From NCBI GenBank assembly GCA_947623455.1, contig OX392545.1:28595001-28659000 (forward strand): a stretch of DNA of 64,000 nt. Direction: 5' to 3'. How positions within the stretch are numbered: the first letter of the stretch is position 1; each line of letters opens with the position of its first letter. This DNA comes from Mimachlamys varia (Eukaryota > Mollusca > Bivalvia > Pectinida > Pectinidae). The position numbers and the translations under genes were made by a program. The notes below the pieces were generated by a model. That model ran no database searches and was not told the origin of the DNA. It saw only the letters and a program-made list of their open reading frames with translations. Positions 52,801 through 62,925 of this stretch are shown piece by piece.

Positions 52801-53226
52801 AAACGACCTGTCATTCCATTATTGAAATATGATTTTTCCAAATAACAATAAATTAAATATTGGCATAGCCTACCAAATATTTTTAAAAATATTTTTCATG
52901 TATACTGTACATAAATGAAAACCATGCATAATACTGTATGCACATGTATATAATAAGGTTTGTTTTCTAATACATTAAATGAAAATATTGTGACTATATG
53001 TATCAAACGAATTATCACATAAAAATTGCTATAAAACTAAACCTTGCATATTTCATTTTGAAACTATTTCATCATAAGAAAAAAAACTTCCAATATTATA
53101 CATATATATCCAAAATATACATCCCTGGAGTTTATGACAATGATGCTGGTTTGAACACTTGAACTAAGGGGTGTGTCCCTGCTATAAGTGTTTGCAATTG
53201 TCAGATGACCGTTTAGGCCCATGGGC
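49817..53226. mobile_element. Composite element with GGTCATCTGAC ends and a 161-bp tandem core
   Basis: The left end reads AGGTCATCTGACCCGAAGG followed by CGTCCGTCGTCCGCC-like CpG-rich sequence. The right end reads GTCAGATGACCGTTTAGGCC then CATGGGCCTCTTG. GGTCATCTGAC/GTCAGATGACC are perfect inverted ends. No transposase is visible. The layout and ends match a repeat family I associate with bivalve genomes (from memory). Confidence 0.7.
49930..52330 (+). repeat. Tandem array, 161-bp unit, about 15 copies
   Basis: Each unit has TTGAATGGATTGCATCCAAA, CATCATTTGGGGAGGGC, ATATAAATGAGGCTGATCC and GGGGCCAGAGGGGCGGGGCC, then AACTTTGCTGAATTTTTGCT and CCTACTCCTCCTTAAT. Two subtypes (GGCCAGAGGGGC with GGGGCCCC, and GGCCATAGGGGC with GGGGCCTC) alternate, giving a partial higher-order pattern. 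Since 161 is not a multiple of 3, only short open frames arise and none is a gene. Confidence 0.96.
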
Positions 53227-54254
53227 CTCTTGTTTTTCTTTATATTTCATTTTTGTATTGTTACAATATTTCTGTCAAAGCTTGTTTTCAAATTTCAGGG
53301 TTGAAGAAATAAAGTTATTGTATACCGGAGCTGTATTTTACACTAGTCTAATAATCTTTCATGTACGGAGGGATCTAAAACAGTGGAGCACTAGCTATAT
53401 AAAGTCTGAGACCCATTTCGGACTGATTTAGAGAAAAAAACTTTACAGACAGGCATCCAACTTAAATTTTGACCATAAAACAAGATTGATCTTTACAAAC
53501 TTTCTTAAGAAGGTTTTTCTTGGTCTTTAGTTGTGCTCTTTTAATTCTTCCATGATGTTGTATCCTGTTCTGTTTGCTTCAAATAATGTACAGAGCTAGG
53601 ACTTCCTAAATTCTGAACAGGCCATTCTTTGAGGTTATCTATATGGTATTTTATATATTGTTACTTTTAAATTATTACTACCACAACACAACAGTACTTG
53701 ACTTATGCATTACAAAGATTTCCTTGTTTTTGTGTACTTGTTACACAAACCCACAAATAATCAAACACTTTAAAAGTTGCTGGACTAATGGATGATCAAG
53801 TATGTTACAATTCAAGGCATACCAGTGTTTATAATTATAAGTAAATATTTGTCATGCGTTAACATATATTATTTTGTAAAGCTTAAAATCAATACCAGCC
53901 TTTTTATTTCCTGGTTTACATAAGATTTTTTTTTTGCTTCAAGATTTAAATCAATTAACTAATCTTCAAATTTCTAATTTCCTCCAAGCCAAAACCTTTT
54001 TTCTGGTATATCTTAGGTTTCCCAAAAGCAATTATCACGGTCACCTATATCAAATTATCAACATATTGAAAGGAAGCATATAATTAAAGATCATTTTTCA
54101 ACTGTTTCTGAGACAGTATTTGCCATTTAATTAAGTTATTACTTACTGAAAAACAAATAGTATTACCTAAAATTTTTATTAAAAAATTAGTTAGTTTAAG
54201 ATTTCCATCTCCTGTAATATTTAGTAGGCAATTAGCTTAAGCCTAAGCTTTATA
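53227..54254. other. Between the composite element and the next repeat
   Basis: No gene is seen. An AATAAA near 53310 and AT-rich sequence are all that is visible. If exon 16b is used, this is intron sequence. Confidence 0.4.
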
Positions 54255-54600
54255 ACAGTCTGATTAGGCTTATAGTCTTTGTATTGATAGGCCCTAAGCT
54301 GTATAGCGTCGGCATGAACATTCTTTAATGGACTTAACTTCATAATATGCTAATATTAGTCCCATTGATAGGCTTTGTATTAATTGATAGGCCCTAATAT
54401 ATAGGATCGGCATGAACATTCTTTGATGGACTTGAGTTTACAAGGACCATTGATGGTCTTTGTATCGACAGGTTCTAAGGTATAAGATCTGATCAGAATG
54501 AAGATTTTTTAATGGACTCCACTTTATAATATATAAGTCCCATCAGTAGGCTTTGTGTTGACTGGCCCTAAGGTATAGGGTAATGTTAGACCCATTGTTA
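54255..54600 (+). repeat. Diverged tandem repeat, ~100-bp unit, about 3-4 copies
   Basis: GGCTTTGTATTGATAGGCCC, GGATCGGCATGAACATTCTT and TAATGGACTT recur in order from 54265 to 54590. Divergence between copies is high. Confidence 0.6.
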
Positions 54601-54649
54601 TATTTTCCAGACAGTTAATGATGACTTGGTTATATTTTCCATACACTTA

Positions 54650-55564
54650 CTGCAGTGATACCCGAACTGAGAACGGCCCAGATGTATAAATTCCTACCGC
54701 TCAGCCGTTCACTTGTATCACAGCGATGTCAAACTCCTATCGGTGCTATTTTTATATAGGTATAGCCGTGACCAGTCCCTGCGAGCTGTGACCTTTCATC
54801 TGTTGGATAATCGGGCTACTCGCGATCGGTAGTGAAACCACTCAAAATAAAAACAATATGAATATAAGTTGAGAACATCTTAATATATTTGTACAAAGGA
54901 TACAGTCAGATATTTGGATCATTCATCGAAAAATGCTAGGTTTTTTCATAATAGTTAAACAGATTTCAATTACACATAGCCACACAGGCTAAAATAATTC
55001 CCCAGCTCCTGATTTGGAATGTAACCGAGGGCAGTGACTACGGCCAGCTCCGGAAAAGTCTCTGCAAAAATGGGATTGTTTCTGAGACAGTGTCTCATTG
55101 CTGTAGCTTTTTTAGTTACTGGTACCTACAACTGACGTTCTTTTCACTTTTAGGGTTCGATAGATTACCACTTGCAATTTTGGGACACGCAGATTGCGAC
55201 ACTCCCGTCTGTTTTGATATTTCCCCGTACGAAAGATCTTCAAAATAAAGACGGTTAATGGTGTTCCTTGAATTACTATCCGAAAATTTTCCGTGTTGAT
55301 AAACACGACCCTCCGAAAGTGTTTTCATCCATTACTGTCAGTCATAATCCAGCGGCCTGAGTCTGAGGCACCTGTTTTTATCGATAGACGTTTTGTCGTT
55401 CTCAACACTAAAAATGTTACCTGTACGCTGTCATTGTCCAGTCGCTACATCTAATCTAAAAATAGAACCGAATATGAGTTTGACACCGCTCTGTGATACA
55501 AGTGAACGGCTGAGCGGTAGGAGTTTATATACCTGGGCCGTTCTCAGTTCGGGTAGCACTGCAG
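54650..55564. mobile_element. Tc1/mariner-like element with a paired-type HTH relic
   Basis: 915 bp flanked by TA at both ends. Inverted repeats of about 80 bp: CTGCAGTGATACCCGAACTG on the left against the reverse complement of CAGTTCGGGTAGCACTGCAG on the right, continuing through GAGAACGGCCCA and CCTACCGCTCAGCCGTTCAC. A minus-strand frame (55116-55328) holds a paired-like helix-turn-helix piece, and no DDE catalytic domain is seen, so it is non-autonomous. Confidence 0.85.
55116..55328 (-). pseudogene. Paired-like HTH fragment inside the Tc1-like element
   Basis: A 70-codon frame from an ATG at 55328. The stretch GRVYQHGKFSDSNSRNTINR then LYFEDLSYGEISKQTGVSQS and ACPKI follows the spacing of the N-terminal paired-type HTH (R..I..L, G..ISxQ..VS...C.KI) used by Tc1-type transposases and Pax proteins. 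The frame stops soon after, with no second HTH or catalytic domain. It could be a transposase relic or a small DNA-binding protein; the former is more likely. Confidence 0.5.
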
Positions 55565-55625
55565 TAATATAATGACTTTGTTATATTTTCCAGAGTTAAT
55601 ACAATGACTTTGTTATATTTTCCAG

Positions 55626-55748
55626 ACAATCATCTTAGCATCAGGTGTTATACTGACCCTGGTCTTCCTGCTGTTGGGGTATTTCATCAACGCCAGAGCT
55701 GGAATCATCTTCTCTCAGACACGCTCGTCTCGGTACTACTCCTACTGA
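55626..55748 (+). CDS. NCSTN: Nicastrin alternative terminal exon 16b
   Basis: Acceptor TTATATTTTCCAG, phase 0, 40 codons and a TGA. It codes TIILASGVILTLVFLLLGYF then INARAGIIFSQTRSSRYYSY. The Y-F-I-N boundary after the helix is shared with exon 16a. The sequence INARAGIIF and a -SY terminus resemble vertebrate nicastrin more than 16a does. Joined to exon 15 (phase 0) it gives a 703-residue protein. It lies 8.4 kb beyond the 16a stop. This is either a mutually exclusive terminal exon or the ancestral last exon, with 16a a duplicate. Confidence 0.82.
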   Translation, partial: TIILASGVILTLVFLLLGYFINARAGIIFSQTRSSRYYSY

Positions 55749-56170
55749 AACACACGGCAGACCCTGACGGGAGATGTGAGCTAGCTATATATAGAATCAT
55801 CTTCTCTCAGACACGCTTGTCTCAGTACTACTCTTACTGAAACACACGGCAGACTCTGATAGGAGATGTGAGCTAGCTATATATAGGATCATCTACTCCA
55901 AGACACGTTCTTCAAGATATTCTAAACAGGAGATGTGAGCTAGCTATGCGTAGAATTGTCGTCTATTAGACTTGTTTGTCTCGGTACTTCTATTGAGGCA
56001 AACAGCAGCCTGAAATTGCGAGCTAGAATCATCTCCTTGAAACACACATACCTCTTACTGAGAATAAGGTGTGGGGCTGGAATGGACACGGGAGTTAGTT
56101 CTGAATTAATGCTCCTACTGAGGATAAGATGTGGGTCTGGAACGGACACGGGAGTTACCGGTAGTTGTGA
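55701..56170 (+). repeat. Degenerate ~90-bp repeats of the exon 16b end and 3' UTR
   Basis: The block GAATCATCTTCTCTCAGACA...GTACTACTCCTACTGA then GGAGATGTGAGCTAGCTATA is repeated from 55794, again with the tail coding FSQTRLSQYYSY and a stop. More diverged copies follow near 55887, 55953 and 56020. Near 56060-56160 a smaller duplicate (GGACACGGGAGTTA) is seen. These are seeded by the coding end of exon 16b. Confidence 0.85.
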
Positions 56171-56259
56171 ATTATGGAGAGTCTTGTCTACCTGGAGTGG
56201 TTCCTCTAGGTATAATTTCCTGATGAAGATCGTAGTGAGGCTGGTTCTCACACAGATGT

Positions 56260-56860
56260 AGTCATGTGGTTGTAAAATCCCGAAGTTTCATAAACATTTT
56301 ATCATAATCAACTCATCGATCCTTTGATATCGGTGTACATAACATTGCTTACAACAGGCTATATATGATCTTTTTAAAAATTTGAATGACATGTTTGACT
56401 ATATGAGATTTGAGTATGTACTGTATTTGCAGTGTGAGTTAAACTGTTTGGATCACATTGTTTTGGACACTAACAGGAAAGTACATTCCATTTTTCGTTT
56501 GATGAGGCAGAATAGATACAATTCCATGCCTTTGTATGATACATAATATATATAATGTTGCATTAACTCACTGCCCCTAAAGACACATTTGAACTCTTCC
56601 AATTCAAAGATTGGAATAGTTCATTTTGAGTTTTCAGGGGCAAATATGTTAAAAGTTGTTTAAGAAAGATAATCAACTAAGGTTTATGTAGCTTTTGTGA
56701 ACTACTTAAAGTTGCTCATTCTTGTTTATATTCCACCATTATATATGTGTAAAAAAGTAAAGAACTCGTGTTAGGTGTTTGAAAGAAGGAAAAATTATGG
56801 GGTGGAGGAATAGTGTTAAATGAGCCTGAGCTGTAGGGAAATTCCCTTTAGCGTAGCAGT
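56260..56860. other. 3' flank of nicastrin exon 16b
   Basis: No gene is seen. A diverged TTAA foldback MITE lies at 56563-56655 (TTAACTCACTGCCCCTAAAG / TTTTCAGGGGCAAATATGTTAA). No clear AATAAA lies close behind exon 16b, so the 3' end of that isoform is uncertain. Confidence 0.4.
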
Positions 56861-57135
56861 AGAGCATGAGACTGGAGAGCAAAGTGTTTGGTGGTTGAGG
56901 GGGGGGTTTGAGCCTCAGCTACGGCACTACCTTTGTCACTATTACTCCTCCTATACTACTACACATATACATACATCGGTATGTATCGGTCGTTATAAGA
57001 AATTACCAGTCGTTAGCCACATTAGACAGGTGGTCATTATACAGAGGGTCGTTATGTAGTGAAATCTCACTGGAAATCTGAAAATTGGTCGTTATAGACA
57101 GGCAGTTGTTACAGACAGGCGGTGGTTAGAGCAGG
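56850..57135 (+). repeat. tRNA-like SINE head and a GTCGTTATA repeat
   Basis: Near 56853-56930, AGCGTAGCAGTAGAGCATGA and GGGTTTGAGCCTC have box A and box B-like features without an intact cloverleaf. Downstream (56985-57130), GGTCGTTATA and GACAGGCAGTTGTTACAGA recur several times, as in a common mollusc repeat (from memory). Confidence 0.45.
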
Positions 57136-59040
57136 TTTGACTGTAGATCAATCTTTATATAACTTGTTCAATGAAATCTTCTCTATTGCCCATTATTGTT
57201 TCTATTGATAATTTTATGATGGATATGTTAACATATGGCATTACATTATTTCTAAGTCACACATGCTTCCTTCATCTTAACGTTTTCTTATCTTGTCATC
57301 ATATCTCCAGAAATAGTAACCTAGTCTCAATTCTGAGACGAACAGAAAATATCTCCACTTGGGGTGTATAAAAGTATGTATTTGTGAAGAGTCTGATTTT
57401 TCAACTTACTTGTGTCTTCCTGTTTAAGTGGATGTGAGTGTATTGTTAGTTTCATAAATGTGCAGAAAACTTTTGAATAGTACTTGAATGTATATACAAC
57501 ATATTTGTATTAACAAGTGGTTATTCCTATATAAATCCTACTTTTCATGTGTATATGTCTACATATGAGCAGGAGATGTATCATATCCATAGTGTGATTA
57601 TACAGTTATGGGTCAAAAGTCTTTGCTATTTTTCACTAAATATTCTCTGTTTTAACAAGTTAAATTAGGTTTCCTGACTTTTTTTTGATCATTTTAAATG
57701 AGATTTTGTACAAGTGTAAGGATTTGTTTCATGTTTCATTTTCATTATATTTTCACTGGTTTCCGATGTGTTATTATGACCAGGGAAATCATAATTTATT
57801 TACAATATCCAATCCTTTGACATTATTTTGCTAGTGTCAAGTAGCGAAATGACATCACACAGAAATTACCAGTGAAGATAATTCTGAAGTGCTCCATAAT
57901 ACACATTATTACGAGAAGAAACAAAGATAATTTCTGTACAACATGACCAAATATCGTCAAAATTCGTCCTTAAACAAAGTCGGGAATATTGACAAAAAAA
58001 ATTGTTTATATTTAGAATATATACATGTAGCTAAAAAAAAAAAAGGAAAGACTTATAACCATTAACTGTAGATATATTGCCATTCACTCATCATTTTGAA
58101 GACTTTCATACATGTAGCTGTGTCTTGGCTGTTTATTGAACATCAACTCTGAGTGTAAATGTTTAATAGGTGAAAATTTCTTGCTGCTTCCAACAGACTC
58201 CCCCCTAGACAGAATTTCTCTTTAAGGTAATTTAATAGAGCTGAAAATGAATTAACAAGATGTGCCAGGCTTCTTTTCTAGCAGATTATTTACCATCTAT
58301 ACAGAAAAAATAAATAAAAATATTGATACAGGTATTAAACTGCTAGGACAAATTAAAGTTTACAGGATAATGAATGTAAGTTTAGTTATGTATGTATGCA
58401 CATGTTAAATGATTTTAAAAGAGTGACACTTTTTGTCATTCTATTGATTACAAATGTATATAAAATACCATGTTTATTTATAGACGTTGGTGTTCGAAGT
58501 GCTATATAATAGATACACTTCATATGTGTGGTCATTTTTTATCTCATTTATATATACATTTATGCATATGTACATGTGTCTGTAAATATTTGTTATTTAT
58601 TATATGAGGTGGCACAGCAAAGTAATACTGAGGGAAGGTTTGAATGGAGCGTAGAACGATGTCATAATATAATATAATAATACCGGGCGCAGGCTAATGC
58701 CTATATATCCAGATCATATGTTAAGTCAGACTCTAGGCTGACACCACGACATTGAATAAGTTCATGATTGTAGTAGCATTATCCACCCGGGCTTCAAATG
58801 TTTTTATTGTTGGATACTCATTGATATGTTTATAGACATTCAAACAAACAACATAATTATGATTGTAGATATTGACTTGAGTCAACATGACATTCACTCA
58901 AAATGGTTTGGAATTTCTTGTTTTTTGTGTCGTCTCAGACGGATGTCGGAAATGCGGCACATATGTGTTGCTTGTCCGTTGGGGCAGCATCAACAATGTT
59001 AAAAGTTTTGTGTTTAGCTCTGTTTTTAACAAAGCTAGCT
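57136..59040. other. Gene-poor intergenic stretch
   Basis: No gene or RNA is recognised. The sequence is AT-rich with short frames only. Confidence 0.45.
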
Positions 59041-59770
59041 CAACAAAACCTCAATCAATGATGTAGCATAGGTAATAGAGCCTACTGCACGATACCAAAT
59101 TTCTGGACTTTGAAAAAAACCCAATGTTAACGTTTTGTTAACGTTTTGCGTTTAGCTCTTGCATATTGGCTGTTTCTGACAAAGTATAAATACTACAGCA
59201 ACCAAATTCGTGTTAAAGGATTATCTTGGGATGTTTACCTGAATATATTACCCTCTTTATTTGTATTTTTGGGGTCTGTAAAAACCTCAGATTTCTGGAC
59301 TTAGAACAAAAAATCAATTTTATAACAAAGTATAAAAGCAAGAGGAGCCAAATTAAGGTTGAAGGTGTACCGTGGGATGTATACATGAATATTGCATTAC
59401 ATTCTTTACTAGCATTTCAATGATTTTTGTAGTTTTGGGGTAAATACCTCAAATTTCAGGAAAAACAATGTTTCTCACAAAGTATGAATGCTAGAGCAGC
59501 CAAACTTAGATTATAGATTTATTATTTGGTTTATTTAGTTTTACGTCCTATTAACAGCCAGGGTCATTTAAGGACGTGCCAGGTTTTGAAGGTGGAGGAA
59601 AGCCGGAGTACCCGGCGCAAAACCACCGACCTACGTGCAGTACCTGGCAACTGCCCCACGAGGGATTCGAACTGGCAACCCAGAGGTAGAGGGCTAGTGG
59701 TACAATGTCGGAACACCTTAACGACTCCGCCACCGCGGCCCCCTAATAGGTTTATTGTGGGATGTGTAAA
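59040..59770 (+). repeat. Diverged tandem repeat, ~170-bp unit, with a SINE inserted
   Basis: TTGGGATGTTTACCTGAATA / GTGGGATGTATACATGAATA and CAGATTTCTGGACTT, with CAAAGTATAA motifs, recur near 59090, 59220 and 59360, and the last copy resumes after the SINE at 59755 (TTTATTGTGGGATGTGTAAA). Confidence 0.6.
59522..59745 (-). repeat. tRNA-derived SINE
   Basis: On the minus strand, GGGGCCGCGGTGGCGGAGTC then GTTAAGGTGTTCCGACATTG give a box A, and GGGTTGCCAGTTCGAATCCC a box B. The body contains CGGCGGGTACTCCGGCTTTC-like sequence and the tail ends in AT-rich TAAATAAACCAAATAATAAA. It matches a SINE family I recall from molluscs. Confidence 0.8.
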
Positions 59771-61029
59771 ATACATATGATAATGACAAAGCGGGACAGG
59801 CAACACATATAATAACACATAATTCTTTTTTAATGGGAGTAATTGAATGAGATCAATTATTATTTTGTTACTGAATCATTTCATTAGAGATTTTTTACAT
59901 GAGAGTCATTGCAAAAGTGAAAATTTTTGCTTGGGAGCAATTGAATCCCAGATTTTTGAATGATAGATGTGTTGAATGGGACTTATTTTTTGAATGAGAG
60001 ATTTGTTGTTGTTTGGGTGTAGTAATAAGTAATTGAGTGAGAGATGTTAATTGGAGTTGCTACATTACAGATATGTTGATTGTGATGTTAACTTGTCAAT
60101 GAGAAATGTGATGAGTGTTAGTGAGAAATATTGATTAAGCACAAGCAAAATGTTTTATACATGACATTTCCATGACTAGTACAGTATATACACTGCCACC
60201 TTCATCAGACAAATGACCAGTGAAGTGGTGTACACACAAGTGTAAAGTATGAAAGTGTCCTCAAATCAAGGTCATTCTGCTATATTGTGAGTGTATGTAC
60301 AATTAGGTATTATAAGTTTTCAGAAATATGCATGTAAGTTCTGCTTTTACTAGTCATATATTTGCAAGAGTCTGTGTGCCCCTTCATCTCGATTTAGGAT
60401 TGATCCCCCTGTAGGTATACATTGAAAGTTATTGTACTAGAGTAAATAAATGAAGGGAAAGTTATTATTGAGAAAAAAATATTATTGAATGAGAGAAGTG
60501 ATGAATAGGGAAATTATACAATAAATATCATGTGTTATTGATTTATGTTAACAATTGAGCAATCGAGTTGAGAATTTGAACAAAAGGAGCCAATATTTTT
60601 AATTAGGTTGTCTCAGATTTAAATGAGATTATCTAATTATTTGATGTAAATGTGATGTGATGTGTCATACGTTGTATGCTTGCCGAAGGATTATTAATTT
60701 TTTTTTACAGTTGTGAGATGTAATTGTGTACTTTGAGTATGTTGATACTCAAATTTAAAGAAGTCTAGAATAAATGAAATGATAAAAAATTCATGAGTGT
60801 TTTTATGATGGAATGAAAGATATTCGTTTTCTTCGGAGATACATGTACAGAATAAATCTTTCTTAAATTTTAGATTTACCAGGAGCTCCTCTCCCTCTTT
60901 GGAGTTAGAGACAGATCGGAAAAACAAAATTAAATGAAAGATTGTAGCAGCAGTATTTTTTTCTTTTTGATCAGTCCATTAAACAAATAGAACAACTATG
61001 AACCAGCAGAACTTACATATGAAATAAGA
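59771..61029. other. Gene-poor intergenic stretch
   Basis: No gene is recognised. Simple variants of GAATGAGAGA...GATG recur at 59900-60120, a weak degenerate repeat. Confidence 0.45.
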
Positions 61030-61965
61030 AATTTCCATTGTCAAACCTAAGATGGCCGTCAGTCTGATATTTTTTTTTTCTAATCAGTCCCAAAATCTAA
61101 AGGGCACTACTTATACCAAGGGAAACACTTATATACAATTTGAGAAAAATCCTTTTAAGTGTTTCTCAAGAGATCACGATGTCAAAATCCAAGATTGCCG
61201 TCTGTCAGCCATATTGTATACCAAAAATGGACTATGCACAACAAGGCACCAACCAAGTGGAAATTATATATAAAATTTGAGAATGATCCATCCAGTAGGC
61301 CTACTTCTCAAGAAATAGCGATAACAAAATGTTACTCCCTGAATAGATCATTCTCAAATTTCATATGTAGGTTCTAGGTCACCTGTCTGCCGTATTGTTT
61401 ATCGGTTCTGTCCGAAAATGGACTATGTACAACTAGGCACCAAGGTGACCTAAAACCTACATGAAATTTGAGAATGATCCGCCCAGTACTTCTCAAGAAA
61501 TAGCAATAACAAAATGTTACTCACAAATCCAAGATGACCACCTGTTTGCCATATCGCTTATCCGATCTGTCCAAAAATGGCTATGCACAACTAAGCACCA
61601 AAGGGAACTTACATATGCAATTTGAAAAGGATCCATCCAGGACTTCTCAAGAAAAAGCTCTAACAAACTATTACTCACAGATCCAAGATGGTCGGCTGTC
61701 GGCCAAACTGTTTATCAGATCTGTCCGAAAATGGACCATACATAACTAGGCAACAAGAGGAACTTAAATATACATATGCAATTTGAGAATGATCTATCCA
61801 GTACGTCTCAAGAAATAGCAATAACAAACTATTGCTCACAAATCCAGATAGACGTCTGTCGGCCATATTTTTCATTGGATCTGTCGAAAAATTGACAATG
61901 CTCAACTAAGCACCAAGTGGAACCTACATATACAATTTTAGAATGATCCATCCAGTACTTCTCGA
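61030..61965 (+). repeat. Tandem repeat, ~150-bp unit, about 6 copies
   Basis: AATCCAAGATGGCCGTCTGT, CATATTG...ATCTGTCCGAAAATGGACTA, CACCAAGTGGAACTTA and TTTGAGAATGATCCATCCAG then TACTTCTCAAGAAATAGC recur in fixed order. Open frames over it are period artefacts. Confidence 0.85.
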
Positions 61966-62208
61966 GAAGGCCGCATGGTGATTTGAATATCCCACCATCT
62001 AGAATGCAAAGGAATGCTTAACATGTAGCTATAGAGCGCAGCTCCCGTCTACAATGGATTGATTGAAACATTTCTAAACAAATTAGAAACAAGAAACAGT
62101 TTTAGTACAATTAAAGATCATTTCAGCATGCAAGTGCAATTTTAATCTTGTTAAATGAGTCATTTTAACAATTGAAATATAGCCTTTACTGCAATAACAA
62201 TAAATTAT
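61966..62208. other. Short spacer between arrays
   Basis: Nothing recognised. Confidence 0.4.
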
Positions 62209-62925
62209 ACGGTACCGCGAAAGGCGTCCAATGTAGACCTTATACGGTACCGCGAAAGGCGTCCAGTGTAGATCTTATACGGTACCGCGAAAGGCGTCCA
62301 ATGTAGAACTTATACGGTACCGCGAAAGACGTCCAATGTAGAACTTATACGGTACCGCGAAAGGCGTCCAATGAAGAATTTATACGGTGCCGCAAAAGGC
62401 GTCCAGTGTAGAACTTATACGGTACCGCAAAAGGCGTCCAATGTAGAACTTATACGGTACCGCGAAAGGCGTCCAATGTAGAACTTATACGGTACCGCGA
62501 AAGGCGTCCAATGTAGAACTTATACGGTACCGCGAAAGGCGTCCAATGTAGAACTTATACGGTACCGCGAAAGGCGTCCAATGTAGAACTTATACGGTAC
62601 CGCGAAAGGCGTCCAATGTAGAACTTATACGGTACCGCGAAAGGCGTCCAATGTAGAACTTATACGGTACCGCGAAAGGCGTCCAACGTATAATTTATAC
62701 GGCACCGCGAAAGGCGTCCAGTGTATAATTTATACGGTACCGCGAAAGGCGTCCAGTGTATAATTTATACGGTACCGCGAAAGGCGTCCAACGTATAATT
62801 TATACGGCACCGCGAAAGGCGTCCAGTGTATAATTTATACGGTACCGCGAAAGGCGTCCAGTGTATAATTTATACGGCACCGCGAAAGGCGTCCAATGTA
62901 GAACTTATACGGTACCGCGACAGTG
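62209..62925 (+). repeat. CpG-rich minisatellite, 35-bp unit, about 20 copies
   Basis: The unit is TTATACGGTACCGCGAAAGG then CGTCCAATGTAGAAC. Four CpG sites per unit are kept in nearly all copies, in an AT-rich, CpG-poor surrounding. Two sub-blocks are visible: TGTAGAAC units to about 62680, then GTATAATT units. It has no spacer structure, so it is not CRISPR-like. Confidence 0.96.

Larger units (their letters stand above)
54597..55625 (+). repeat. Repeated 3' splice site region of exon 16b, split by a transposon
   Basis: GTTATATTTTCCA with AGTTAAT...ATGACTT spacers occurs four times, at about 54598, 54630, 55580 and 55612, as a ~32-bp tandem unit. Three copies keep the AG. The last AG (55624-55625) joins the coding exon 16b. 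A 915-bp transposon lies between copies 2 and 3. Confidence 0.75.

Noticed and set aside
62209..62925. CRISPR-like array
   Set aside because: The units are contiguous, with no unique spacers, and the DNA is eukaryotic.
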